This document shows, in pieces, positions 34,911 to 47,437 of a stretch of 64,000 bases of DNA. The translations under genes and the position numbers were made by a program. The notes under the pieces are model-generated. The model saw only the letters and a list, made by a program, of their open reading frames with translations, did not search any database and was not told where the DNA came from. How positions within the stretch are numbered: position 1 is the stretch's first letter; every line of letters starts with the position of its first letter. Source of the DNA: Gymnopus androsaceus JB14 (lineage: Eukaryota > Basidiomycota > Agaricomycetes > Agaricales > Omphalotaceae); the NCBI GenBank assembly GCA_009733575.1, contig ML769663.1, positions 16,909 to 80,908 on the forward strand, written 5' to 3'.

Positions 34911-36626
34911 TGGTGGTCTCCAAGTTCAAGCTCTCCCTCTTGGCCTTACTCCACTCTACTAGCTTTCGCCTTGGGCCAGGGTGACTCCGTCACATCCCCA
35001 GTCCAACAAAGCCTCGCTCAATCTGCTTTACAAGCGATTTCTGAACCAGGGGGGCTCCGATTCTAGGTGCGTATTCCAGCCACTCTAATTCCAATCTCAA
35101 ACTAATCAAGCTGTTCGTAGGCTTTGACACAGGGATGCGACGCAGCTGTAAACGCAACCTGCGATTGGATGGCAAAAATTCCAGGACGATACTCTGTTGG
35201 TTCATATGAGTATTCCTGGGACACATGATTCATCTACTTGTACGCATTACTTCAAGTTTCTGCTTACCATATAACCTTAAGCTTCAATACTCTTTTTATA
35301 TAGGGAACTATACACAGGCGACACAAGACGCGCTCCTTGGATATACCTGGACCGTGAGTGAGCCTCCCCGAGTCCGTCTTAACTATAACGTTGTGCCACA
35401 CAGTATCGACGCAGCAGCAACCTTCCAATGTCAAGAACACTCATATTTCCAAATGCTTAACGGTGGGATCCGTGTCTTTGACCTTCGTGTTGCTTGGAAT
35501 CCTGGAAATGATACGATTGGGTTTTATCATTGTGCGTGCTTTCCTCTTTCCTTTCTTTCATTGAAACTTGACCCTTCATCTTTTCCTTTCTTTCTTTTCG
35601 CTCTTTAAAAGCCCAAGCCCTCCTCGCACCTACAACCCGCCTGCAAGACGTTCTATTCGGATTTTACTACTGGCTTGATGCACATCCCACTGAAGCCGTC
35701 CTTCTTTCTATCAACCACGAAAGCGGTACTGGAACTGATTATACAGAGGCATTCCAGGAAGCTTTGTATGACGCGCTGATGAATGATGAATTAGCTACCA
35801 AGTATTGGTTGCAAGTTAATGGGACGGTGCGTTTGATCAAGCAACTCTTTCATCCATCTACTTACTATCTTCCCCATTTCCCTTCCCTTCTCTCCTATAA
35901 TCCTTCTCCCTTGCACATATGAACAGCTCGGCACTCTAGGCGAAGCCCGCGGAAAACTTACTCTCCTCCAACGATTCGACTATAGTCTTCTCCCCGATAC
36001 CCCAGAATTCAGTAGACGCATCGGAATTCACCTCGATCCCGAGGATTGGATAGATGATGATCCGAATATCACTTTGGTGTATAACACTGTCAATGGGGTG
36101 GAACAGATTGCTTATATCGAGGTTCGTACAAACCAAACCAATGTTACTAAAACTCATCTTCTTACTCTAGGACTACTACGAAATGGACGGCCTCCCCGAC
36201 ACTGCTTCCGCCGCTGAGAACATCCAATGGAAGTATAACGCCACGATTGCCCATCTCAAAGAGGCGATAGACCCTGATTTTCATCCTGATCAGCTGTATA
36301 TCACGTTTGCGAGCGCAGAGCATGATACAGATGGTGAGACGCCTAGGGTACGTTCATGGTTCGCGCCAGAATTTATTACTACTGCTTTCTTACACTGTAC
36401 TTGCATAGATCATAGCCCTTGGAAACGGAACAGATGTCCCGGGAATCAACCAGAAGATTCTTCCTTTCTTGCAAGAGAATTCGGGGAAGAGGTTTGGGAT
36501 TGTTAGTGAGTACTTGTTTCGTTTCTGCTGAAACAATACTCGTACTGACTTTTTTTAATTCATTTTCTAGTGCTTGACTTCTTTGACAGCGTACCTGGCG
36601 TAGTGGAGGCTATTATCAATGTTTAG
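34911..36626 (+). CDS. PLC-like phosphodiesterase (PI-PLC X domain), with a frameshift
   Basis: A TIM-barrel enzyme of the PI-PLC-X superfamily; secreted fungal and bacterial-type members cleave phosphatidylinositol-like lipids. The catalytic histidine motif is HMSIPGTHDSST, preceded by CDWMAKIP in a different frame. One extra base near 35183 separates them. Further exons give HSYFQMLNGGIRVFDLRVAW, GFYHSQALLAPTTRLQDVLF, EAVLLSINHESGTGTDYTEA, RGKLTLLQRFDYSLLP and IIALGNGTDVPGINQKIL. The end is LDFFDSVPGVVEAIINV and TAG at 36626. The N-terminus is unclear: a signal-peptide-like frame begins at the ATG 34911 but does not join simply to the rest. It is either a recent pseudogene or affected by sequence errors. 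Confidence 0.7.
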
Positions 36627-37683
36627 CCCCGAGCGGGATATACGGCGAGGAATTATTCACATATGGGATTATGGTCGGAGTCCCTGGACTGATTGAACGG
36701 TCCTGAGGTAAAGTAAAATACTCAATCGATGTATACTGGTAGAAACCACCTTTTACACCCTGGTATGCTATACGCGATCTGATATCGAGTACGAAATACG
36801 CACAAGTACAAGAATAATTGTTGTACAATATCCGTCGTTTATATGCTTCCTGTAGGTCACTTTCAATGTCAGAATTTACATTCTGTAGACAAAAGCACTT
36901 ACAATTCTGTGCTTCAATTCACATAGAAAAATTCATTCAAGTTCCAATCGCAAAGAAAATTCGGTTTTTTTGATATAGAGTGCTGAAGCGGCTATGTTGA
37001 ATATGGCTTCCAACATATTACCGCAGAGCGCCGAGAACTCCGAAATCAGCACTGCACGAGTAACCGCCACTTGGCTAACCCTTAAGGCGTGAAGTTCGGA
37101 GTAGCTGCGTGTCAAATACGGTCGTATCGAGCACCACTTGCACTTGTCGCTTTATTCGTCTCCATTTGTTTGCAGGAGGTGGGGGACGTCAAAATTAAAA
37201 ACTAAGCTTATGATAGCTTGAGTCTTGAATGTAGGTTCAAAGAATCGAACCTCCGTCGTACTCGAGCGCTAATCTAGTCTCGGTCCCAGGTTTTGGCCCT
37301 TGCCGTGTGACTTCCTTCCTGCCTTTCTTCCTTCCCCTGACATGATTTGAAAACATCAAGAAGTTGCGCACTGAAGCTGAATCTTCGAAAGGTTACTCCA
37401 AGTCAGCAACCATCCTTTACAAGGCTCACAATTTAAGATTGGCCCCAGTGTTTGCTCATCGCATAAGCTGCTCATGTCGGAAAAAAGCCACGGAGGATCA
37501 GGCGTTCATGATGACTCGCGATTTGACTGGCATCTACTGGAATTTGCAAGACCTCGCTTTACCCTGCCGGAATTTGAACTATATAAGGGCAAACGTCCCA
37601 TGAAGCAATTTCCCCACTGCTGGTTCAGTTCCAACTTTCGCCGTTGCAAACTAGAAGACGTTCAATTTCGTTTCATCCCGACT
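36627..37683. other. Intergenic, no supported gene
   Basis: Short frames only. A GGTTCAAAGAATCGAACC palindrome at about 37230 resembles a tRNA T-arm but no cloverleaf forms around it. Confidence 0.4.
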
Positions 37684-38789
37684 ATGCATTTCACACCGAC
37701 CTTCCTTCCAGTCCTCATCCATGCCCTTGTCTCTGTCGCACGTGCAGTGCCTCTACATGCCAATGTAGGTGCACCTTTCTAGCTAATAACAGTGCATCAG
37801 AATACTAAGAGCTTATCCACCTTCTCCATTGTAGGCTGGCCTGGGTGATCTAGCAATACGCGCACCATTAGATCTCAAATGTGCCGTCACAAACCTGGAA
37901 GGTGGCACTTCCATCGTGCACGACGAAGCTCGAACCACGAAAATGGTGCAATGGGTTTTGGAGGGCGAGGATGTGATGACAACAGTCCTAGGGCAGACGA
38001 CTACTCCCCAGATTACCTATCCGATTCCCTATCCCTACATTAAAAAGCCCCAGTCGGTCTTGATGGGAAATTACCGGTCTATTGCGGAGGCTGCGGAGGT
38101 CTCGGGGGCCCGACTTTCATACTTTCAGATCGTGGGTGGGTCTAAATCTTGCAATTCACGTGGCGTTACAACCCAACCTTGCCATATACTTGTTGGTGAG
38201 GATGCAAAGGGGGATCCTCTGTTCGGAATTATAAGCACCGGACAAGCAAAGGGTTTACGTCTACGAGGCCTGGCACTAGGTACGTAAATCGGTGTGTTAT
38301 CCATGGCCTCATTGTAATGTTCTCCAGCTTCTTTTAGCAGACCCTCGCAACATACCCTCGTTGTGGAAGCGAATAACGTAGCCAAGTCTTCGGTACGATG
38401 GTTATTCGAGCAACCAGAGATGATCGCAAAGTTCGGATCTTTGGTAATTGCTTTCTTGAATAACTTCCCCCTTCCAAGTATTCCACCAGACGATTCCGTT
38501 CATTTTCAATTTTACGGCACACCCGGTTCTCCCTGCCCCCAAGAAAAACCTTGCTTCGCTCTTGTGGGAATCAATCATGGACACGCTGCCGGTTCTGTAC
38601 ATTATGGAGCGGTATGGAATTATGATTACGGATTGGGAGTTGATCGAGCAAGAGCGCCTATTGTTGTTGCACACGTTACAGTTCCAAGAGGTATGTAAAC
38701 CGCGTCTACTATGTCGATCTTTGTCTCATTGCTTTTCAGCTCAGGAGATTGCCTCGGCTCACGCCTCTGAACATGGCGGTCTACACTGA
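37684..38789 (+). CDS. Secreted protein of unknown function
   Basis: The ATG at 37684 gives a signal peptide MHFTPTFLPVLIHALVSVAR. Exons then join as LHAN/AGLGDLAIRAP, LALA/SFSRPSQHTLVVEANN and TVPRA/QEIASAHASEHGGLH, with stop at 38789. The mature part (about 270 residues) has several cysteines (GSKSCNSRGVTTQPCH, GSPCPQEKPCF) and a GINHGHAAGS segment but no family I recognise. Three consistent short introns and the signal peptide support a real gene. An upstream in-frame ATG at 37474 exists, but the signal peptide argues for the later start. Confidence 0.7.
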
Positions 38790-39932
38790 CTATGAATCTT
38801 TTGATTTAGAGCATCATCCTAATGAAATCCTTCAGCTTGTGTTAAACTTGACCCTGGAGGTTGTGATTTAGGATAGGCTCGGCTACAGGAGAATTCGAAT
38901 GATAATAAATCAATTTTTGGAACGTATACTGAACATATGAAGGAAGATGTCGTTTTCTGGACTTGAAATTTTCTTTGAACTGTCACACGGCCGGAACGGC
39001 CAAAGCGTTATTTACGAAGCAATTATGTGAAAGTGCGAATAAATCAATTGAACGTATAATAAACAACTGTATTTTCAATCACAGCTGTCTCTGCCCCTGC
39101 TCTTCTAGTTTTCGTCAAAACGACACAGATCTCGCTGACCAAATGGAGCTGGATGAAGTCGCCGGCGAACTTCAGGAAATTGGCCAAGGGACGGAAATCC
39201 AACGCCAGTAACGGAACGGCAACTGATATTTGAAGGAGGGGGAGGAAAACCCAATCTGAGCATTGCAATCGAGGTCGACAGTGATGGTGAGAGGGAATGG
39301 GAGGAGATTCCCAAGAGGAAGGGATCACAGAGTCAGAACATGATTGAAGCATGACTGGAAAAACAACCAAATCAACAGCCGAATCTAAATCATAATCTGG
39401 AACATCAAGATCTACCCGGAAATCAAGGTCTGAGGCCTCTATGCTTTCGAGTCTATGTACTAATTCTTTACCGCCAAGACCAAATAGCTTCAACACAGCG
39501 TCACTGTGGCAGAACATATTTTGTATTCAATACTGGCCTCAGCCTCTGGCTAGCTCCGTATTAAGGGTACTTCTCTGATTCCTGCTCTGACTCCTGAGAG
39601 TATCGAAAGCATATTATGTTGGATTTATTCCGGTGACCGGACACTCGCTCAATCGACATTATTTGACAGTATTTCATATTAGTTTGGGTATATAGTTGAT
39701 GTAGATTTACTGGGAACCATTGCGCGTTTGCTTCGGTTTCCTGCCTACTCTGAGTGTCCAGGCTAAATTCCAACACAAACACACAGGCATAACCATTCCC
39801 GTCACTCAGGCACTGCTTACAATGAACAGTAGCACCTGTCTATTCTTGCTGATACCTCTTGCTCTGACAACAACTGGATCAACCCCTGAAGGACTCAACG
39901 AACTGAACCAATGAACCACTCCCTATCACTGA
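38790..39932. other. Intergenic, no firm gene
   Basis: An open frame on the minus strand at 39044-39517 is unusually acidic in one part (RVDLDVPDYDLDSAVDL) but has no motif or splice partner, so it is not called. Confidence 0.4.
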
Positions 39933-40250
39933 TCCCAATGATTCTGGCATTGGGAAGTTCCCCAAGCTCTCCAACTCCGACTATGGTGTCTGGGCCATGC
40001 AAATGGAAGCCCAGCTCATCCAAAAGGGGTTATTCACTGACATTGTTGAAATTGCTGTTGATACAATTGACAAGGATAGAGTTGCTTGGCCATAGGAGGA
40101 GATTGAGAAGGAGATAGACAAGAAGATGATGGCATGCTCTGCTACAAAGATGGCTGAAGCTTGTGCTGAGATGATTTTGTGTGTTGAACCAGGACAGTTG
40201 TTGCACATGGGCAACTTAAGGATCCACTCTCTGTCTGGCAGGACCTGAAG
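39933..40250 (+). pseudogene. Ty1/copia-type Gag remnant
   Basis: The frame reads a Gag-like segment around FPKLSNSDYGVWAMQMEAQL, which fits the LxxxNYxxWxxxMxxxL start of copia Gag polyproteins (UBN2 region). It has an in-frame TAG and ends at TGA at about 40250. No protease, integrase or reverse transcriptase is present nearby, so this is a fragment of a dead LTR retrotransposon. Confidence 0.6.
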
Positions 40251-40350
40251 ACTGTTCATTGCATCTGTGGGTTCTCTGCATCCTTATCCCTCTGCTGAAA
40301 GTTAATGAAGTGTCAGATATGGGGTAGGAGCTTCATTGGAGAACCCCTTA

Positions 40351-41922
40351 CTGTGGTGCCAGAAATTAACCAAACATGTGAAATCTGAACTTGTGACCTC
40401 AATATCTCATGAACAGGGGCATATGAGAACAAGGGGCTGGTGAGTATTTTATAGTGCTTTCAACTCTCCAGAATCTCCAATTTACAGGTATTGAATATCC
40501 TGGCACAGTCACATGATATAGCTTCATTAGTTTGACAGTATGATTTTTCATGTGTAATTTTTGAGAATCTTACACTTAAACAGCATAGAACAAGCAATTC
40601 TGCATTGTTTCTCATGAAATTCTTTACTGATAATGATGATAGAGGTCTTAAAATATGGTTTTTACTTACATGGTGGCATGGTGTGAGAAATTACTCTTGC
40701 TACAGACACAAAGTGTGAGTATTGATGATTTTGCATATTCCCGCATACACAATGTGGGGCCTGCCTATATGACACTTGAAATTAGTGTACAGAGATGGTA
40801 TAAACCTCACTACAATGAAACCTGGGATCAATACCATTATAGCACAATTTTATTCTGCATTCTTGGTGAACTCACCTCACAAAAAACACTGTTAGTCACT
40901 TTGTGGCGCAAGGTATGGGAGTTTGCTGTATATCAGCAACCAAGAAGTATGTGAAATTTGTGCAGGAAACCAAATACACCAGTGTAGTAAAGTTACATTT
41001 GTCAAATCTTCCATCTGTGTCCACTTTCAAGCACACTTTTCAAAAAACCAAACATAAAAATTAGAGTAGAGAAATAATTGCATTGATATTTGCTCAAATA
41101 AAAATTACCTTCAGTTGCATCAGTGTCAGATCATGTAATATGACCAATAGAGACCCTGTAAAACCTACAACCCAGCCATAGAAGAACAGATGGGCATGTT
41201 TGTTTTTTAATTGATTTTTCATATTTGATTCTGGAGAAAATCTGCATTAAAAAGAGCACAAATGGAGGATATGGCAGTCAGCCTTCTACCAGATTGAATA
41301 ATTTGGTCTCCTGCACTGATTCCACATACTTCCTGGTAGCTGATATACAGTAAACTCCCATCTCTTGCACCACAAAGTGACTAACAGTGTTTTTTGTGAG
41401 GTGAGTTCACCAAGAATGCAGAATAAAATTGTGCTATAATGGTATTGAGCCCAGGTTTCATTGTAGTGAGGTTTATACCATCTCTGTACACTAATTTCAA
41501 GTGTCATATATGCAGGCCCCACATTGTGTATGCAGGAATATGCAAAATCATCAATAATCACACTTTGTGTCTGTAGCAAGAGTAATTTCTCACACCATGC
41601 CACCATGTAAGTAAAAACCATATTTTAAGACCTCTATCATCATTGTTAGAAAATTTCATGAGAAACAATGCAGAATTGCTTGTTCTATGCTGTTTAAGTG
41701 TAAGATTCTCAAAAATTACACATGAAAAATCATACTGTCAAACTAATGAAGCTATATCATGTGACTGAGCCAGGATATTCAATATCTGTAAATTGGAGAT
41801 TCTGGAGAGTTGAAAGCACTATAAAATACTCACCAGTCCCTTGTTCTCATATGCCCCTGTTCATGAGATATTGAGGCCACAAGTTCAAATTTTACATGTT
41901 CGGTTAATTTCTGGCACCACAG
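40351..41922. mobile_element. Fold-back element with about 600-bp inverted arms and TA duplication
   Basis: The left arm (40351 to about 40955) reappears in reverse complement at the right (about 41310-41922) with high identity. Both ends are CTGTGGTGCCAGAAATTAAC and both are flanked by TA (40349-40350 and 41923-41924). Each arm carries the same roughly 100-codon open frame (MVFTYMVAWCEKLLLLQTQS...), on opposite strands. The spacer is AT-rich. The open frame is not recognised and may be part of a captured gene. Confidence 0.8.
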
Positions 41923-42485
41923 TATAGTTGCATAGTTTTGGTAGTTCCATCTTGACTGATGGAAAAGCTCAAATAATCATGACTTTGGAGGCATGATGAT
42001 CAATGCTAGGGAGAGATGGTCAAAAATAAAATCACAAGAAGAGCAAAGAAGAGTCTATCAAGACAATGCAACAACGATACAGTATGTACAAGCATGAACA
42101 AGTGAAGCGCGCATCCGCGTGCATATAATAAGAACGTATCTATGCACGTGCATGGACACATCTAGAGTCTAGACCATATTATTCATCCGTACTCGATCAT
42201 AGACATGCAAGTCCATAATCGGACGGTTCGGCCAACACTGCCTTCCATGAATGCCCCGAGGACGAAGATGCTAGTGCCGCATCGGGTTACTCCTCGGCTC
42301 AGCCGGCGTTCAGATCTTGGACTAGACTCGCGTGCCAGTTCCGTCGGTTGCCACCTATTCAAATAAATTTGAAATGCACTGCAAGCAGCTGAGTTCTCCG
42401 ACGTCCTGCAAGTCAGCACGGATCAAATCGAGAACGGATGTTCACGAGCTAATCTTGGACCAAGCCGTGTACACTGTAATATACT

Positions 42486-42508
42486 TCCTTCCTTCCTTCC
42501 TTCCTCCC
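42486..42508 (+). repeat. (TTCC)n microsatellite
   Basis: Consecutive CTTCCTTCCTTCC units in the region upstream of the small secreted protein gene. Confidence 0.8.
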
Positions 42509-42654
42509 TTTTGTCAAAATTCAAATTGTAAACATAGAACAGATTTCTATCATAACCGGAAATCATACCCGGAAAGGCAGTGAGAATCAATCAGCTCTAT
42601 AAAAGGATTCAGCATGCCCCAACTAGCCCTTTCCCTCGGAGCTGGCCTCTGATA

Positions 42655-43466
42655 ATGATTCATTCCACCAATCTACTTGCTTTCATATCTCTTCTCATCG
42701 GTCTGGGGGCGGTATGTGCCTCTCCCATTGATCCTCGAGCGGGCGAGAACCTTCTGGGTTATATCTTCCTTCCCGCTGGCCTCAACACCGTGACCGCAAT
42801 GGAAGTAAGTGGTCTTCTTCTTCTTCTTCCCAGTGGAACATCAATCCCAATAACCGTCTACCAGAGTCAACTTGCGGGACAGTATATGGTCGTCTATGCC
42901 AACGGCCTTGTGCCACCATCAGGGGTAAAGAATGTGGTAAGTGCACATTGCACATTCGTTTGAAATAATTGCAGCGAATTTTTACCTTGGCTGTTGTAAC
43001 TAGGGCATCGTTAACATTAAGAACTCGCACCCGCTTTTGGCAGGCCCAAAGGTGAGTGTGAATCTTAGCAAATCTAAAAGCTCTTTCGTTCAGTTTTCGC
43101 TGGCTAATTCTGTCAATAGGCGGCCCTTCCACATGTCATCATCGGCCAACATGCGCCATTCACTATGGAAAATTTCAAGGGTTATACTGCTAATCCATCC
43201 ACTTACCCCCCCGCCACTACCGTCGTCATCTGCCCGGACGAGCCCCACTATGGTCTTTCGATATTAATTCCGCCCAACGTTCGTGATCAAGTCGAGCCGA
43301 TATATGAGATGATGACTGTCGGTAAGTCACCAACGAGTCGAGCTGTCTACCAATACTGAAGTGCTTTATGTATAATGTAGAAGAATTCGGGAAAAGGGGT
43401 CCGCATCCACCGGCGGCTCTTTTGACGATGATGTATAATTTAGAGAAGATGCATCACACTCATTAG
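42655..43466 (+). CDS. Small secreted protein of unknown function
   Basis: The ATG at 42655 starts a clear signal peptide, MIHSTNLLAFISLLIGLGAV then CASPIDPR. Exons join as NTVTAME/SQLAGQYMVVYANG, VKNV/GIVNIKNSHPLLAGPK and AALPHVIIGQHAPFTMENF. The last intron joins EMMTV to EEFGKRGPHPPAALL, ending NLEKMHHTH with stop at 43466. The protein is about 190 residues with few cysteines. All introns are canonical and short. No family is recognised. Size and secretion make it effector-like, but that is inference only. Confidence 0.7.
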
Positions 43467-45430
43467 AACCGTAGACATTGTGGATTTAGGAAGATATGTC
43501 TCCTGAGGCGTTAAATTTCAATAGCTACGTAGTTCTGTAGAAAACAGCAGCGAGGGCACCAAGTCTACGAGTAGTACTGGTACTGCCGGGGCATTCCGTC
43601 TGTCCTGTCCTAGGCTCTCATTCTTCTTCAACTACCTAAAAAGACATGAATCGGACCAAACTTAATAAGTACACAGGCGGCCCAATCTATTCAACTACGT
43701 TTAACCACGGAAATTTCAAACCCGGGATCACTTTTTTTAAACCGAGTGTCATAATGATACGATAGACCTTGTTCCAATTGGAACCCAGTTCAAAAAGTTG
43801 GAGCCCGGTACAAAAAGTTTGTACCTGGCACCAATCAGTGTTTCGGCCCATGGATCGCAGCACTGCCAGCTGTCACCATTCCGTTCACATCCGGATTATT
43901 CCCCGACGTTCCCGATGCATCATTAAACAATAAATGTGTCCTATTCATTATGTCGTGCTACGAATACCGAACAATGAAAAAAGTACAAACCAACCCAATA
44001 CCCATCCGCAACCCCCCCGCAACCCCCCCGCGTGATATCCATACAAACTCATCGCCCAAGACCCTTACGTCCGAAAAACCTGCGTTCCTACAAAAGATCT
44101 CGTCAATGATTCTGAAAAGCGAGAAAAGATACCATCAAGCAATAAAATGGAATGGATTGCTTGCAAGCTTTGCTTAATCTTGAGTTTGAGGCTTGCTTGG
44201 TAACCGTCTTGAACTTGACCATTGATCGCGATGTTGATAGTGGAATTGCACCACGGCGTGGAGGTAATGAAAAGTACACTTGATGGTTTGAGGCCATTGA
44301 ACGGATGATTGAGGTCAGAACTTGCTTACGAGATCCTCTCTTTTGAAAGCATTGCGGTTGAGATTATATGGGTTTTTGAGGCAAGAAACATTGATGGGTT
44401 GAGACCATATAAACTTGACGCATTGGCAGTAATTGCATGGCTTGAATGACGATGGGGTTGCTGAAACGTTGAGGTTGAAGTTGAACCAAGTTGGAACATG
44501 TGACGCTCACATGGGCGTTTTGCCTATGGGTGCCTTCCGAGTCTCTCAAAAATGTAAGCCTCAGTTGAAATCGGCAGCGGATAAACTCAGTTTTTGTTTC
44601 CGGATCTAATCTGGGTTTATTGGAGCGGGAAAGCAAAATAAAAGTGCAACGCAGTGCAATTCTACAGAATTTGAAACCAGGTACAAAAATTTGAGCCTCG
44701 GTTGAAAATCCGAAACAGTCCTCAGTTTATCTGTAGCTGGATAGACATAGTGCATACGAAGGTTTGGCCGTGTAGTGGAATACCAGTTCACAAACCTGCT
44801 CCGTGTTCCCACTTGAGCAACGTAGCTTTTACTCTTCTTTGTCTTTGTCGCTACTTCGCCCACAAAGCCAAACAAATCATCCGAAACGGAACAGAACACT
44901 TCTTGATCAAGAATGCTGGCCCTGTGATTTTAAAAAACTCAAACTCTTCTGGAAATATTACTGTCTGCCCAGCTACCTCCAGAGCCCAGTATGATCTCCT
45001 CTTGGAAGAAGACTGCAATCATCCTTGCGAGGCACGCCAGCAGCCTCGGACATTTTGTACATAGTTGCATCGTTGGATCTAATCCCATAATTCGACTTTG
45101 ATTTCGACTGCCGAGCCCTCTCTCCGGATAAAATAACATTAGCTTCATAGACTATGACTGCTATCCAGCATGGGATGCGTAACCTTTGAAATTCCATTCG
45201 ACATTCGGGACAGGACGTGAATACAAGCACTTCGCAGCGCGCCGCCACAGCCACGCGAATACAAAACCAGAAAGGAAGTACACAATGACGCTCGCCTAGA
45301 TAAAACATAGAATTATTTTTGTACAAGAAAAATGGTATCCGAATCGCTCACATTCCATACTCCAACCCGATTCAGCCCTTCGTAATATTAATCTCCCCGA
45401 AATCCCCAAAGTCCCTCTAGGAGTCAAGCC
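43467..45430. other. Intergenic, no firm gene
   Basis: Several open frames on both strands lack motifs or splice partners. Two related GAGCC(C/T)-GGTACAAAAA motifs occur at about 43800 and 44680; their significance is unknown. Confidence 0.4.
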
Positions 45431-46955
45431 CTAAACTTGACTATCGCCTCCTCGTCTCGTCTTGATCGTAATCAGTTCCAACAACGCAGGTACAATCATG
45501 GGTTTTCTGCACTCCCGCTTTACGTCTTCTAATATCCATTCCATACGTTTACGTTCGAGACGGATGAAGTCAAGGGACGCGCAGGCGGAGTGCAGGTCGA
45601 AGTGGAGGTCGGAGGTGCGAGAGGATTCTGAGAAGGAGTCGGAGATTGGGGAATTAGATGCAGATGCAGAAGAAGGGAAGATACGCGGTTGTTGGATATC
45701 TGAGCGTCCATCTGAATATGACTCATCCCAAGAGTCCGATGTTTCAGTATCGCATCGTAACTCGCCGAGGAGCTCTGCGAGCCTCTCCTCCATCCCACTT
45801 AACTTTGTCTGCAAATCCCAAAATTCGTTCGTCAAGGAAGTGATCTTTGACGGCTCGTTCGACTCGTTGGGCATATCTGAAACGCTAGGCAATCGCGAGA
45901 CCTGGGTCTGAATCGTGGCACCAGACACGTCGACAACAGGCTCAATACCAGAGGGTTTGAATCCATTGTTACGCTGAACTTGGATGATCTGTTCATTAGA
46001 TTCGTAGTGGCTGCGACATGCAACTACATGGCCAAAGGTGTCATTGAGAGCACAATCGGAAGACGAGGATGATGATCCTGAAGAAGACCAAGAGCCTTCG
46101 GAGGACTGGAATCTGAATCCGAGCTCGGGCTGGGGAGCGGGCACCGTTATTGTAGAGACAAGTTCACTAGCAGTGGAAGTCGTAATACGATAAGAAGAAT
46201 CGGACTCTGGCTGGGGAACGCTGACCGTCGCCGTAGAAACAAGTTCACGATCGCGTTCAAGTAGAATGGGAGTCGGAGTCGTAATACGTGAAGAAGCGCA
46301 GGAGCTCAATGTTTTGGTATCTTGGGTCAACGAAAATGGCTGTTCCTGATTGCTAGTGTCGCGATCAGGGAAGAACACGGCCATGGAGAGTTTGTCGACG
46401 CGATTTTTTAGCATTAGGGTCTTTCTATGGGCGTGTCAGATCGCGTTCAAAGACTCTTTCTTTTGTGCGCACCGAGTTGAATACTTTATCATCTTCTTCT
46501 TCTTCCTCGCCTTCGTTCTTCTTCAAGTTTCTATGCAGGCTCTGCCTATGGGCAGTCAGAGGGAGCATAAACGGGTGTTCCTGCATCTCTACATACGCTC
46601 GCTCGACCACTCTTTGTTTACGCGACGAATTGACGGCGAGAAGAGCTTTGGGAGCCTTCGGTGTCGTATCAATTTCCAGAGTTTTCAGTGCTTTTGGTTC
46701 CGCTGCGTCTGGTATAACAGAGCTTTTGCGAGGCCCTTTTGGTGTCGCTTTGGGTGCTTCCTTCAATTCTGAAGCAGAGACTACGGGCACTGGCACTGGC
46801 GTCGTTTTACATAGAAAAGCTCGAGGTGCTGTAGGCACAACTTTATCAACTTTTTCGTTCAAGCTGAAGCTTCTGGGGCCTTTCGGTGGGACACGGCCCG
46901 AGTTGGTAGCGCCAGTGGCAAGCTGAAGACTGCAGCTTGTGAGGACTCGATGCAC
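45431..46955 (-). CDS. Low-complexity hypothetical protein, possibly one gene in two frames
   Basis: Two adjacent minus-strand open frames, 46955-46425 and 46414-45431, look like parts of one protein. The first is Lys/Pro-rich with repeated (A/T)PKGPR/APKA motifs and an acidic run (NEGEEEEEDDK). The second is Ser/Thr-rich (SSEGSWSSSGSSSSSSDC) and ends with a probable coiled coil around LQTKLSGMEERLAELLGELR and LERKRMEWILEDVKRECR. No intron with clear signals links them, so a frameshift may exist near 46420. An upstream ATG at about 47080 (MVEVKKKKPDD) could extend the N-terminus. No function can be assigned. Confidence 0.45.
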
Positions 46956-47437
46956 TTTTTTGGAGAAGAATCAATATCGACTCGGGAAGGCATTGCGCGA
47001 GGAAGACGGTGGGTTCAAGAAGGTTCGCGTAGCCGAGGCCCTTTGTTTGCTAGTATTTCGGGATCATCCGGTTTCTTCTTCTTTACTTCAACCATATCTG
47101 AAACCCATAAGTACAGCGTCAAGGTAAGCTTGAGTTCCGTAGTGTATTCTGGCCTTCAGTGCTTGCGGTTTCTGGCTGCTCGTTTAAGATAAACTTGATA
47201 AACATCTCTGAATTCAAAGGACGGGTCACCATTCCTACAGTTCCGCTGTTGAGTCTGCTGTCGAGTCAGTCCGACTCAAAGGCTTGAGCAGCACTTAATG
47301 CAAACAGCATCTTGCCGGTCAGCCACGTAGTATCAACCACGTTGTACGTTAAATGCTCACTGAATATGCTTCGGATGTTCAACGGAATCGGATGATATAT
47401 AAGTCGACACTGATTCTTAGTATCCACAGCTGCTTTC

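Noticed and set aside
37195..37275. Possible tRNA gene (GGTTCAAAGAATCGAACC resembles a T-arm)
   Set aside because: The motif is a palindrome but no matching acceptor stem, D-arm or anticodon arm could be drawn on either strand.
39044..39517. 157-codon minus-strand open frame
   Set aside because: Acidic patch but no recognised domain, no introns and poor start context; left unannotated.
44364..45326. Cluster of overlapping open frames on both strands
   Set aside because: No frame shows protein-like composition, splice partners or a known domain.
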